Assembly (NCBI GenBank): GCA_029392055.1
Contig: CP113928.1
Span: 494,501 to 558,500 of the forward strand
DNA length: 64,000 bases
Source: Leuconostocaceae bacterium ESL0723
Lineage (GTDB): Bacteria; Bacillota; Bacilli; Lactobacillales; Lactobacillaceae
Direction of reading: 5' to 3'
Part shown: piece after piece, positions 28,773 to 37,738 of the stretch
How the letters are laid out: every line of letters begins with the position of its first letter
Position numbering within the stretch: position 1 is the first letter of the stretch
Translations under genes and position numbers: made by a program
Notes under the pieces: model-generated
What the model saw: the letters and a program-made list of their open reading frames with translations, nothing else
Database searches by the model: none
What the model was told of the DNA's origin: nothing

Positions 28773-28791
28773 CTGCCAGTCCTCCTTAATC

Positions 28792-30066
28792 TTAAACCAG
28801 CATGTCAAAGAGTGATAAGTTGTCGGCCAGGTTCAAATACTCTGGGTCAAATTCGGCCAGGTTCTGGACTAGGGGTCCGTGGTTGGATAGCTTACCCAGG
28901 GTAACGCCAATCAAAACCGGTCCCTTCCCGCGGTTAACCCGCTTTGTATATTCAAAGCGGTTGATGTCATCACCGTCTTGAAGGACGTGGTTAACGAAGT
29001 ACTTCAAGGCGCCGGGACGCTGGGGAAAGTTTACCAGGAAATAGAGCTGCTTACCTTCGTAAATCAGGGAACGTTCCTGGATTTCTTGCATCCGGTTGAT
29101 ATCGTTGTTACCGCCACTGATTAGGCAGACCACGGTCTTACCGGCAATCTTTGGCCGCAGGCCGGGAAGGGCAGCCACGCTAAGGGCCCCAGCCGGTTCG
29201 GCAACCACGGCTGACTTACTGTATAGGTCCAAGATAGTGGTACAAATCTGGCCCTCAGGGACAGTGACTAAGCCGTCAACGTAGGCCTTGGCGTTTTCAT
29301 AGGTCAGTTCGCCGACGGTTTTAACGGCGGCGCCGTCAACAAACTTGTCGATGGTCGCCAGGGTAGCCGGGTGGCCGCTTTTAAAGGCGAGGTCCATCGA
29401 AGCGGCTCCGGCCGGTTCAGCACCAATGACCTGGGTGTTAGGACTAACCGCCTTGGTGTAGGCTGAGACCCCACTGATTAAGCCACCGCCGCCAACTGGG
29501 CTGATCAGGGCATCGATGTTAAGATCTTCTTTTTTAGCATCATCAAAGATTTCGACCGCCAGGCTACCCTGGCCGGCCATAGTGTGTAAGTCATCAAAGG
29601 GTGGAATGAAAGTGAGTTCGTGTTCATGGCAGTATTCAAAGGCCGCCGTCTGAGCTGCATCAAAGGTATCGCCAACCAGTTTAATGGTGGCATTTTCCTG
29701 ACCGAAGAACTTAACCTGGTCCACCTTTTGGTTAGGGGTGGTGGTTGGCATGAAAATCACAGCCGGAATGTCGAGTTGGTGGGCTGTCCAAGCGACACCC
29801 TGGGCGTGGTTACCGGCACTGGCACAGACAATGCCGCGTTTCCGGACTTCAGCAGGGGTATTGTAGATGGCATAGTAGGCACCCCGGATCTTGAAGGAGC
29901 GTACCTGCTGCAAATCTTCACGCTTCAGGTAAACCTGACAGTTGAATTTCTGGGAGAGGTAGGCGCTGTACTCCAAGGGGGTGTGCTTGACGACGTTTTT
30001 CAAGACGCCATAGGCGTCTTCGACTTGCTGCTTGGTCAACAAGTCACCAGGTTTTGAATCTGACAT
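28792..30066 (-). CDS. ilvA: Threonine deaminase (biosynthetic, short form)
   Basis: The 424-residue PLP enzyme converts threonine to 2-oxobutanoate plus ammonia, the first step of isoleucine synthesis. Visible motifs are the PLP Lys in 'VRSFKIRGAYYAIYN' (about 60), 'ASAGNHAQGVAWTAH' (about 87), the phosphate-binding 'ISPVGGGGLISGVSAY', and a C-terminal ACT-like regulatory domain starting at 'YFLVNFPQRPGALKYFVNH' (about 345). Its length fits the single-ACT Firmicutes form (about 420 residues) rather than the 514-residue E. coli form. AGGAGA precedes the ATG. Confidence 0.95.
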   Translation of the reverse strand: MSDSKPGDLLTKQQVEDAYGVLKNVVKHTPLEYSAYLSQKFNCQVYLKREDLQQVRSFKIRGAYYAIYNTPAEVRKRGIVCASAGNHAQGVAWTAHQLDIPAVIFMPTTTPNQKVDQVKFFGQENATIKLVGDTFDAAQTAAFEYCHEHELTFIPPFDDLHTMAGQGSLAVEIFDDAKKEDLNIDALISPVGGGGLISGVSAYTKAVSPNTQVIGAEPAGAASMDLAFKSGHPATLATIDKFVDGAAVKTVGELTYENAKAYVDGLVTVPEGQICTTILDLYSKSAVVAEPAGALSVAALPGLRPKIAGKTVVCLISGGNNDINRMQEIQERSLIYEGKQLYFLVNFPQRPGALKYFVNHVLQDGDDINRFEYTKRVNRGKGPVLIGVTLGKLSNHGPLVQNLAEFDPEYLNLADNLSLFDMLV

Positions 30067-30120
30067 GTTTTTCTCCTATATAATCACTTAATCATTCCAT
30101 CAAATTAGCCCAATATGTAC

Positions 30121-30144
30121 ATAAGGGCGGAAGACCGCCCTTAT
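30121..30144 (-). other. Strong intercistronic hairpin (ilvC-ilvA)
   Basis: ATAAGGGCGG and CCGCCCTTAT form a perfect 10-bp stem with a 4-nt loop. No T-run follows on the transcribed (minus) strand, so it resembles an mRNA processing or stabilising element between ilvC and ilvA more than an intrinsic terminator. Confidence 0.75.
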
Positions 30145-30157
30145 CTGAACTAAATGA

Positions 30158-31192
<1,035 letters not shown>

Positions 31193-31240
31193 TTAAAGTG
31201 ATACCTTTTAATGGTAATAAGTTACAAATTCCACGATCAG

Positions 31241-32944
31241 TTACTGGTAATTAATCATGTTCTGATTGGGTTCACCAGGTAGGACCATCGGTGTGACTTC
31301 TTCGTCCGCCGGGATGGGCACCTCGATTAAGGCTGGACCGGGTTTGGCAAAGGCGTCAGCCAGTGCTTTTTCCCAGCCATCAGCGGGAAGGGTTTGTGCC
31401 GGAATACCGTAGGCCGTAGCCAAGGTGGTAAAGTCCGGATTGTGCTGCATGAGGGTTTGGGAACGGCGTTGACCGTATAAAATGGTCTGCCATTGGTAAA
31501 CCATGCCCAAAGTTTGGTTATTCAGTAGAATTATTTTCAAATTTAATTTATACTGACTGATAACCCCCAATTCTTCCAAAGACATCTGGAAGCCGCCGTC
31601 ACCGACAAACAAGACAACTTGTTGGTCAGGTTCAGCAATTTGAGCGCCAATCGCTGCCGGTAGGCCAAAGCCCATTGTGCCTAAGCCACCGCTCGTGATT
31701 AGCTGGCGAGGATGCTTGAAGGGGTAGTACTGGGCGGTCCACATTTGATGTTGTCCGACATCAGTGGCCACCGTTGCTTCACCCTTGGTGATGCGTCCCA
31801 CTGCTTCAATCACGGCCTGTGGTTTGATGGTACCGGCCTTTTCCTCATAATTAAGGGGATAAGCCTTTTGCCAATCGGCAATTTGCTGGTGCCAAGCCTT
31901 GGTGTCTGGTTGCTGACCCTTAGCTTCTGCTAGGCCGGCAAAGGCGTTCTTGGCGTCCATGACTGCGCTCAAGTTAACCGGTACGATTTTGTTTAATTCG
32001 TGCGGGTCAATGTCTAGGTGAGCGGTCCAAGCCTGAGGTGCGAACTCAGTTGGCTTGGTTACTAGCCGGTCATCGAAGCGACTACCGATGTTTAATAGGA
32101 AGTCACATTGGCTTAAGGCCATGTTGGCGGCGTAAGTACCATGCATGCCGCCCATACCGACGAAGTTTGGATCGTCGTGATCGATGACGCCTAACCCCAG
32201 CAAACTGGAAACGACGGGGATGTCATAGTACTTGGCAAAGGCGCGGGCCATATCGGCAGCGCCGGCGGAAATGATACCGCCACCAACTAGGAAGATTGGT
32301 TTCTTAGCTCGGCTAAGATGCTCTGTGATAACAGTGAATGTGTCCGCATTGACTGTTTTTTTATTGTCTGCCAAGCTGGGGCCACCTGCAAAGGTGTCAG
32401 CAGTTTGGCTCTGCAACATATCCTTTGGAACTTCAACAACGACCGGACCCGGTCGACCAGTGACGGCCAGGTCAAAGGCTTGCTGCAAGGTCTGTGCAAA
32501 CTGAGCGGGGCGGGTAACTCGAAAGCTGCCCTTGGTCAACGGCTGAGTAACCGTGACGATGTCAGTTTCTTGAAAGGCGTTGGTACCCAAACTAGTGATA
32601 GGGACCTGGCCGGACAAGACGACTAAGGGAACTGAGTCGTCAGCCGCATCCGCAATTCCGGTGACTGCGTTGGTGGCGCCTGGTCCAGATGTGACTAGGA
32701 CAACCCCAACTTCGCCGGTACGCTTGGCATAACCTTCAGCGGCGTGAACCGCTCCTTGTTCGTGCCGGACCAGGATGTGGTGAAACGACTCTCGGTAAAT
32801 GTAGTCGTACAAGGGTAGGACCGAACCACCGGGGTAGCCAAATATTTGTTTAACACCGTACTGATTGAGCGTTTTTAATAAAATTTGGGAACCGGTGATT
32901 GTTTCCGGTGCCTGACTTTGCTTTGGTTCTGGTTGTTCCGACAC
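31241..32944 (-). CDS. ilvB: Acetolactate synthase, catalytic (large) subunit
   Basis: The 567-residue ThDP/FAD enzyme condenses pyruvate with pyruvate or 2-oxobutanoate. Motifs: catalytic Glu in 'LVRHEQGAVHAAEGYAKRTG' (about 63), FAD-domain 'GRFDD'-like 'IGSRFDDRL', ThDP-binding 'VGDGGFQMSLEELGV' through 'LLNNQTLGMVYQWQ' (about 450-485). The FAD-type, anabolic sequence argues against a catabolic AlsS. No ilvN regulatory subunit is found next to it: ilvC follows directly. The preceding leader carries a peptide attenuator. Confidence 0.94.
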   Translation of the reverse strand: MSEQPEPKQSQAPETITGSQILLKTLNQYGVKQIFGYPGGSVLPLYDYIYRESFHHILVRHEQGAVHAAEGYAKRTGEVGVVLVTSGPGATNAVTGIADAADDSVPLVVLSGQVPITSLGTNAFQETDIVTVTQPLTKGSFRVTRPAQFAQTLQQAFDLAVTGRPGPVVVEVPKDMLQSQTADTFAGGPSLADNKKTVNADTFTVITEHLSRAKKPIFLVGGGIISAGAADMARAFAKYYDIPVVSSLLGLGVIDHDDPNFVGMGGMHGTYAANMALSQCDFLLNIGSRFDDRLVTKPTEFAPQAWTAHLDIDPHELNKIVPVNLSAVMDAKNAFAGLAEAKGQQPDTKAWHQQIADWQKAYPLNYEEKAGTIKPQAVIEAVGRITKGEATVATDVGQHQMWTAQYYPFKHPRQLITSGGLGTMGFGLPAAIGAQIAEPDQQVVLFVGDGGFQMSLEELGVISQYKLNLKIILLNNQTLGMVYQWQTILYGQRRSQTLMQHNPDFTTLATAYGIPAQTLPADGWEKALADAFAKPGPALIEVPIPADEEVTPMVLPGEPNQNMINYQ

Positions 32945-33016
32945 TTACCTTCCTCCTTTACGTTAATCATGGATTTGTGAATCCGAATCGACTGGCATCA
33001 CCTCCTTAAACAAAGA

Positions 33017-33045
33017 AAAGCGCCCATCATAACGATGGACGCTTT
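33017..33045 (-). terminator. Attenuator terminator of the ilvBCA leader
   Basis: On the minus strand AAAGCGTCCATC pairs with GATGGGCGCTTT (12 bp, one G-U) around a 5-nt loop and is followed by TTTTCTTT. It lies between the leader-peptide stop (33106) and the ilvB start (32944), where an attenuator terminator is expected. Two further stems lie upstream: 33097-33103 with 33111-33117 (AAGACAT/ATGTCTT, overlapping the leader stop) and 33052-33058 with 33081-33087 (TCCACCA/TGGTGGA). Confidence 0.88.
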
Positions 33046-33105
33046 ATCCCGTCCACCACACTTTGCTTAGTCGCGCTGCATGGTGGATTACTACTGAAGA
33101 CATCT

Positions 33106-33210
33106 TCAAAATGTCTTGGCTAGTGAATCACACACATGCAGTGCAATGACCAACAAAATGACCAAGACGATAATCAAGCTGATAAAGTTGTTTGACATGA
33201 CACATTGCAT
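33106..33210 (-). CDS. ilvL: ilv leader peptide (Ile/Leu/Val-rich attenuator peptide)
   Basis: A 34-codon ORF below usual calling limits: AAAGGAG lies 8 nt upstream of the ATG at 33210 and the stop is TGA at 33106-33108. Residues 10-24 read 'ISLIIVLVILLVIAL': 13 of 15 are Ile, Leu or Val. It lies between a good promoter (33312-33340) and a strong terminator hairpin just before ilvB. By analogy with the enterobacterial ilv leader peptide, stalling at these codons when charged Ile, Leu or Val tRNA is scarce would favour an antiterminator. A small membrane peptide is an alternative, but the placement strongly favours attenuation. Confidence 0.88.
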   Translation of the reverse strand: MQCVMSNNFISLIIVLVILLVIALHVCDSLAKTF

Positions 33211-33311
33211 GGGCGTGACTCCTTTCAGTAGGGGATATTGTATCTGACCAGCTTCTTAATTGAATGATTATGAAAACTTGGTGAGAAACAAATTAAATCT
33301 TTATGGGCATT

Positions 33312-33340
33312 ATGTTACTGAGCACACAAAACTTTGTCAA
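33312..33340 (-). promoter_or_regulatory. Promoter of the ilvL-ilvBCA operon
   Basis: On the minus strand TTGACA (33340-33335), a 17-nt spacer and TAACAT (33317-33312). It lies about 100 nt upstream of the leader-peptide start. Confidence 0.7.
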
Positions 33341-33368
33341 CACCTTTTTTTAGAAAAATTCTAAATTG

Positions 33369-33412
33369 AAAACGATTCTAAACTATCTCAAAAGAAAGTT
33401 TAGAATCGTTTT
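33369..33412. terminator. Long perfect hairpin between the MIP18-family gene and the ilv promoter
   Basis: AAAACGATTCTAAACT (33369-33384) and its exact complement (33397-33412) form a 16-bp stem with a 12-nt loop, with A/T ends on both sides. It lies downstream of the minus-strand gene ending at 33512 and upstream of the ilv promoter, insulating one from the other. The remaining bases 33413-33511 hold no recognisable gene. Confidence 0.8.
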
Positions 33413-33511
33413 TGGGGTGGGGGACTGTCAGCTATACAATCCTTAAAATTGGTTTAGTTCTAAATTACTAGATAAATTTTTTTGATTTCTAAGCAATTAT
33501 TTTGGGTGATT

Positions 33512-33823
33512 TTAGTGAATACCCAGCTGCATCTTGATTTCCTGGGATAAATTGTCCTTGGACCAGGCCGGCTCCCAGACCATATTGACCTTAACTTCGA
33601 CGATTTCATCAAAGACGACCAGGGCGGAACGGATTTGTTCATATAGGAAGTCAGAAAGGGGACAGCCCATGATGGTCAGGGTCATATCCACCGTGCAGAG
33701 TTTATCATCATCAATACTAATGCCATAGATAAAGCCCAGGCTGACGACGTCAAAGCGTAGCTCGGGATCAATTACCTCCCGCAAGGCATCTAAGTATTTA
33801 CTTTCTTCTGGCTGTGGCCGCAT
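33512..33823 (-). CDS. MIP18/DUF59-family iron-sulfur assembly factor (SufT-like)
   Basis: The 103-residue protein contains the DUF59 signature 'VIDPELRFDVVSLGFIYGIS' (about 16-35) and 'LTIMGCPLSDFLYEQI' with the conserved Cys. MIP18-family proteins (SufT, PaaD, CIA2) help deliver Fe-S clusters to client enzymes. Here it stands alone, transcribed away from ilvD, whose product needs an Fe-S cluster. AAAGGGG lies 7 nt before the ATG. PaaD-type phenylacetate function is unlikely because no paa genes are present. Confidence 0.85.
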   Translation of the reverse strand: MRPQPEESKYLDALREVIDPELRFDVVSLGFIYGISIDDDKLCTVDMTLTIMGCPLSDFLYEQIRSALVVFDEIVEVKVNMVWEPAWSKDNLSQEIKMQLGIH

Positions 33824-34078
33824 AAGTGAACCCCTTTCTATGTAGCAACTTATCCTTTTCTCATATTCTTGTCATGAAAAAATGGTTAATTCATCATAAC
33901 AGATAATAGGGTAGAATTCATGGACCGCCATGGTTCCTGGTCCGAAACCGCGAATTAGTCCCAGTTATAGGAATAAAATAATTTTATTAATTAGATTCAT
34001 TCAAAACAAAACAAGTTTCTTCTATAATAGGCCGGAATTTCGTTGGGCCCAAATTTTGAATTTTTAAAAAACTATCGT
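33824..34078. other. Non-coding intergenic region upstream of ilvD
   Basis: No credible ORF or RNA gene is seen in this AT-rich part of the 398-bp gap between divergent genes. It contains an imperfect inverted repeat around 33920-33943 (GGACC...GGTCC) and, on the minus strand, a TGTTATGAT extended -10-like element (around 33895-33903) that could serve the MIP18-family gene. A possible CodY-like AT stretch near 34050 is too degenerate to call. Confidence 0.5.
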
Positions 34079-34106
34079 TTGACAAGGAAAAATATTAATA
34101 TATTAT
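34079..34106 (+). promoter_or_regulatory. Promoter of ilvD
   Basis: TTGACA (34079-34084), 16-nt spacer, TATTAT (34101-34106). It leaves a leader of about 110 nt before ilvD in which no leader peptide or clear terminator is seen, unlike ilvB. Confidence 0.75.
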
Positions 34107-34221
34107 GTGATTTATCTTAACAAACCCAGATTGTACCATCGTGGGATGTGACGCTGTGGTTAGAAATTGTTTGGACTAGTCCAATTGGGGCTGGTATGAG
34201 GATCCATGAGGGAGGCAGGAA

Positions 34222-35976
34222 ATGTCCAAGAACACGTTAGATTTTTCCATCGACGGTAAAGATATCAAGAAGCGCAGTGACACCCTAAAGGTTGGGGTCA
34301 ACCAGGCGCCTGCCCGGAGTTTGCTCTACGCAACCGGTCAGGTTAAAAATGATGAAGATATGAAGAAGCCCTTCATCGCCATCTGTAACTCCTATGTAGA
34401 AATCGTGCCTGGGCACATCCACCTGCGGGCCTTGGCTGATGTCGCCAAGCAGGCTATCCGTGATGCCGGTGGGATTCCCTTCGAATTCAACACTATCGGC
34501 GTTGATGATGGGATTGCCATGGGTCACGTTGGCATGCGTTATTCGCTGCCAAGCCGGGAAGTTATTGCTGATGCGGCTGAAACCATGATTAACGCCCACT
34601 GGTTTGATGGGGTTTTGTTCATGCCTAACTGTGACAAGATCACGCCAGGGATGTTGATGGCCGCTGCCCGGACTAACGTTCCTTCCGTCTTTGTTTCTGG
34701 TGGACCGATGCACGCCGGGGTTAACCCAATTACTGGTGAGTCAGCCACGCTGTCAACCATGTTTGAAGCCGTCGGTGCTTATAAGAGCGGTAAGATGGAT
34801 AAGAAGGACCTGGTCGAGTTTGAACAAACTGTCTGTCCTTCCTGTGGATCTTGTGCCGGTATGTTTACTGCCAACTCCATGAACTCCCTGATGGAAGCCA
34901 TGGGTATGGCGCTGCCTTACAACGGAACGGCCGTAGCCGACTCAGAAGAGCGTAAGGAGCTGGTTCGTGAAGCCGCCCGTCAGGTCATGTATGTTGTTAA
35001 AAACAACATCCGTCCCCGCGATATCATGACCAAGGAAGCCTTTGATGACTGCTACGCCCTGGACATGGCCATGGGTGGTTCAACCAACACCGTCCTACAC
35101 GGTCTGGCCATCGCCCACGAAGCCGGGGTTCCTTATTCAGAAAACGATATCAACCAGATTGCTGAAAAGACGCCTTACCTGGCTAAGATTGCCCCTTCAT
35201 CAATCTATACGATGACTGATGTCCATGAAGCCGGTGGAGTGCCTGCCATCTTGAACCAGCTGGTGAAGAAGGGCAATATCCTTCATCATGACCGGTTGAC
35301 GGTCACGGGTAAGACCATCCAAGAAAACGTGGCTGGTTGCGAGATTAAAAACGAGAAGGTTATCCATCCACTGTCCAACCCTTACTCTGAAACCGGTGGT
35401 CTTTCAATCCTTTACGGTAACATTGCCACCAAGGGTTCGGTTATCAAGGTTGGTGGGGTTGACCCAGACATTAAGGTCTTCAACGGTAATGCTATCTGCT
35501 TTGATTCCCACGATGATGCTGTCGCTGCCATCGATGATGGCACGGTTAAGGCCGGTCACGTGGTGGTTATCCGCTATGAAGGTCCTAAGGGTGGACCGGG
35601 CATGCCTGAAATGCTGAGTCCAACCTCTGATATCATTGGTCGCGGTCTGGGCCGCAGTGTTGGTCTGATTACCGATGGTCGTTTCTCTGGAGCCACCCAC
35701 GGTATCTGTGTTGGTCACGTGGCACCCGAAGCGGCGGCTGGTGGCGAAATTGCCTTGATTAAGGATGGCGATCCAATCACCATCAACCTGGAAGAGCGGA
35801 CGATGAACCTAGATATTCCAGAAGAGGAATTAGAGGAACGGCGTAACCACTTCCCAGAGTTCGTACCCAAGGTTAAGAAGGGCTACCTGGCCCGTTACCA
35901 GGCCTTGGTTTCAACGGCCGATAAGGGTGCGGTACTGAAGGGTTATGACGAAATTGTAAATGGAACGGGGGCGTAA
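34222..35976 (+). CDS. ilvD: Dihydroxy-acid dehydratase
   Basis: The 584-residue Fe-S enzyme dehydrates 2,3-dihydroxy acids to the 2-oxo acids of Val/Leu and Ile synthesis. Cluster-binding cysteines are in '[18 protein letters not shown]' (about 137) and '[17 protein letters not shown]' (about 207); '[20 protein letters not shown]' is the conserved active-site segment near residue 480. The length is normal. AGGGAGG precedes the ATG. It is separate from ilvBCA and uses its own promoter, but the pathway is completed within the window except for the transaminase. It is followed after 4 nt by a transporter gene. Confidence 0.96.
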   Translation: MSKNTLDFSIDGKDIKKRSDTLKVGVNQAPARSLLYATGQVKNDEDMKKPFIAICNSYVEIVPGHIHLRALADVAKQAIRDAGGIPFEFNTIGVDDGIAMGHVGMRYSLPSREVIADAAETMINAHWFDGVLFMPNCDKITPGMLMAAARTNVPSVFVSGGPMHAGVNPITGESATLSTMFEAVGAYKSGKMDKKDLVEFEQTVCPSCGSCAGMFTANSMNSLMEAMGMALPYNGTAVADSEERKELVREAARQVMYVVKNNIRPRDIMTKEAFDDCYALDMAMGGSTNTVLHGLAIAHEAGVPYSENDINQIAEKTPYLAKIAPSSIYTMTDVHEAGGVPAILNQLVKKGNILHHDRLTVTGKTIQENVAGCEIKNEKVIHPLSNPYSETGGLSILYGNIATKGSVIKVGGVDPDIKVFNGNAICFDSHDDAVAAIDDGTVKAGHVVVIRYEGPKGGPGMPEMLSPTSDIIGRGLGRSVGLITDGRFSGATHGICVGHVAPEAAAGGEIALIKDGDPITINLEERTMNLDIPEEELEERRNHFPEFVPKVKKGYLARYQALVSTADKGAVLKGYDEIVNGTGA

Positions 35977-35980
35977 GTAG

Positions 35981-36922
35981 ATGGGGAGTATTCGAAAATT
36001 TGGCGACTGGACGAGTAAGTGGTTTACCCTGCTAATCTTGATTTGGGCGGGCTTTAGCTACTTTTTCCCAGCCTTTTCACTGAGCTATGCGAAAAATGTT
36101 TCCTACATTTTGATGTTTATTCTCTTTGGCATGGGCTTGACCTTGAGCTGGGAAGATTTTAAGCGGATTGGTAAGCGACCAATACCCGTTATTTTGGGTA
36201 CAGTGGCCCACTACGTGATTATGCCCTTGGTGGCCTGGATTTTGTGCCTGATTTTCCGTTTGGACGGGGCCGTGGCTGCCGGGGTTATCCTGGTCGGATC
36301 CTGCCCAAGTGGAACGGCTTCCAGTGTCATGGCCTACCTGGCCAAGGGGGATGTGGCCCTAGATGTTACCATCGAGGCCCTCTCAACCTTGCTGGCACCA
36401 ATTATGCTGCCCCTGCTATTGAAGTTTTACGCAGGTAAGTACGTTGATGTTTCTTTCCAGACGTTGTTTATCAACATTTCTGTGATTGTGGTCATTCCAA
36501 TCGTCTTGGGTGTTTTCCTCAATTCCCTCTTCCACAGTCATATTCAGAAGGCTAAGGAAGCCCTGCCACTGCTGTCTCAGATTGCCATCCTGGCGATTAT
36601 CGGGGTGGTCGTTGCGGTTAACCAGAAGCATCTCTTTACGGCTGAGACGCTGATTGTTATTCCAGTCGTTATCTTCCACAACCTGAGTGGTTACGCCCTG
36701 GGTTATGCCTTTGCCCGAATGATTGGCCTTAACCATGCCCAGAGTAAGGCGATTACCTTTGAAGTTGGGATGCAAGATTCTAGCTTGGGTGCTACTTTGG
36801 CCATTAAGTATTTCTCGCCAGTGGCAGCGGTCCCATCAACGGTTTTCTCAATCTGGCACAACATTTCCGGTTCAGCCCTATCTACCTGGTGGCGTAACCG
36901 GCATGAAGCCACTAATTCATAA
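35981..36922 (+). CDS. BASS-family (bile acid:sodium symporter-like) organic acid transporter
   Basis: The 313-residue membrane protein has about 9-10 helices and the BASS/SBF signatures 'MFILFGMGLTLSWEDFKRIG' (about 42-61), 'VGSCPSGTASSVMAYLAKGD' (about 106) and 'FEVGMQDSSLGATLAIKYF' (about 260). Characterised bacterial relatives include PanS, a ketopantoate transporter, and other keto/organic-acid carriers. It starts 4 nt after ilvD and so is probably co-translated with it. The IlvD product 2-oxoisovalerate is the precursor of ketopantoate, so transport of a branched 2-oxo acid or ketopantoate is a reasonable inference, not shown. Confidence 0.85.
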   Translation: MGSIRKFGDWTSKWFTLLILIWAGFSYFFPAFSLSYAKNVSYILMFILFGMGLTLSWEDFKRIGKRPIPVILGTVAHYVIMPLVAWILCLIFRLDGAVAAGVILVGSCPSGTASSVMAYLAKGDVALDVTIEALSTLLAPIMLPLLLKFYAGKYVDVSFQTLFINISVIVVIPIVLGVFLNSLFHSHIQKAKEALPLLSQIAILAIIGVVVAVNQKHLFTAETLIVIPVVIFHNLSGYALGYAFARMIGLNHAQSKAITFEVGMQDSSLGATLAIKYFSPVAAVPSTVFSIWHNISGSALSTWWRNRHEATNS

Positions 36923-36930
36923 CTGTAAGC

Positions 36931-36964
36931 AAAAAACGTTAATCTTAGGATTATCGTTTTTTTT
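36931..36964 (+). terminator. Intrinsic terminator after ilvD-transporter
   Basis: AAAAAACG...AATC pairs with GATT...CGTTTTTT around TTAG with one internal mismatch; T8 follows. Confidence 0.8.
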
Positions 36965-37017
36965 ATGTTTTAGGATTCGGCAGAGACCTAAAAAGGGGTT
37001 TTCCTGTTCAATGGGCA

Positions 37018-37068
37018 TGGTAGAATAGAGTCTGTTTAAAGACGAACAAGGTTGGGCAGCTGCCTAAC
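37018..37068 (+). promoter_or_regulatory. ruvA promoter element and leader hairpin
   Basis: TGGTAGAAT (37018-37026) is an extended -10. In the leader, GTTGGGC (37051-37057) pairs with GCCTAAC (37062-37068) around AGCT; the stem ends 8 nt before the ruvA Shine-Dalgarno. Confidence 0.5.
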
Positions 37069-37086
37069 CCGGGAATGGAGCAGCAC

Positions 37087-37701
37087 ATGTACGAGTACCT
37101 GCAGGGGGTCATCACCATTATTCAACCGGCCTACCTGGTCTTAGAGACCAAGGACGGGGTCGGTTACCGGTTATACACCGCTAACCCTTACCAGTTTGAG
37201 GAGGGGCAGCAGCAGCGTCTTTATGCCGAGCAAATCGTTCGGGAAAATGAAATCAGTCTCTACGGTTTTGCCAGCCAGGCTGACAAGCAGGTCTTTGACA
37301 AGCTGCTTTCGGTTTCAGGGATTGGCCCTAAGAGTGCCCTGGCAATCTTAGCCGGTGGTGACATTACCGGCGTTGTGAATGCCGTTGAAGCCGATGACTG
37401 GCAGTATCTGACCCAGTTCCCAGGGGTTGGTAAGAAGACTGCCCAGCAGATTGTCTTAGACCTAAAGGGCAAGGTTTCCGGTATTTTGCCTGCTGGTGCC
37501 GACGGTCAAGCGACAGTTGATACTAACAGTGCTGGTCAGCACGCTAACCAGCAGGCCCTAGACGATGCCCTGCTAGCCCTGGATTCACTGGGTTACGGTA
37601 ACAAGGATGTACAAAAGGTTGGCAAGCTGCTAGCTAATCAGGAAGCAGCAACGACCGAAGAGTACTTGCGGCAGGCGCTGAAGCTGCTCGTCAAGTCATA
37701 A
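37087..37701 (+). CDS. ruvA: Holliday junction DNA helicase subunit RuvA
   Basis: RuvA (204 residues from 37087) is the tetrameric junction-binding protein that loads RuvB helicase. The start is ATG at 37087, 6 nt after GGAG, giving the family N-terminus 'MYEYLQGVITIIQPAYLVLE'; an upstream in-frame ATG at 37075 has no ribosome-binding site. HhH motifs are 'LLSVSGIGPKSALAILAGG' (about 71) and 'LTQFPGVGKKTAQQIVLDL' (about 105), and the C-terminal RuvB-binding three-helix domain is present. ruvB does not follow; the next gene is a deoxynucleoside kinase. Confidence 0.95.
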   Translation: MYEYLQGVITIIQPAYLVLETKDGVGYRLYTANPYQFEEGQQQRLYAEQIVRENEISLYGFASQADKQVFDKLLSVSGIGPKSALAILAGGDITGVVNAVEADDWQYLTQFPGVGKKTAQQIVLDLKGKVSGILPAGADGQATVDTNSAGQHANQQALDDALLALDSLGYGNKDVQKVGKLLANQEAATTEEYLRQALKLLVKS

Positions 37702-37705
37702 ACTG

Positions 37706-37718
37706 GCCCAGTTCGGGC
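37706..37718 (+). other. Intercistronic mini-hairpin (ruvA-dNK)
   Basis: GCCC (37706-37709) pairs with GGGC (37715-37718) around AGTTC, about 10 nt before the next Shine-Dalgarno; there is no T-run. Confidence 0.4.
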
Positions 37719-37738
37719 AAATCCAATAGGAGGTTGGT

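Noticed and set aside
28773-28808. Longer start of the ABC ATPase overlapping ilvA
   Set aside because: AAGGAGG lies 8 nt before ATG 28772; the longer form adds 12 non-conserved residues and has no ribosome-binding site.
30121-30144. Terminator between ilvC and ilvA
   Set aside because: The hairpin is strong but is not followed by a T-run on the transcribed strand; ilvA has no obvious promoter of its own, so read-through is more likely.
34048-34066. Possible CodY box upstream of ilvD (AAATTTTGAATTTTT)
   Set aside because: It matches the left half of AATTTTCWGAAAATT but not the right half; in an AT-rich spacer this is likely chance.
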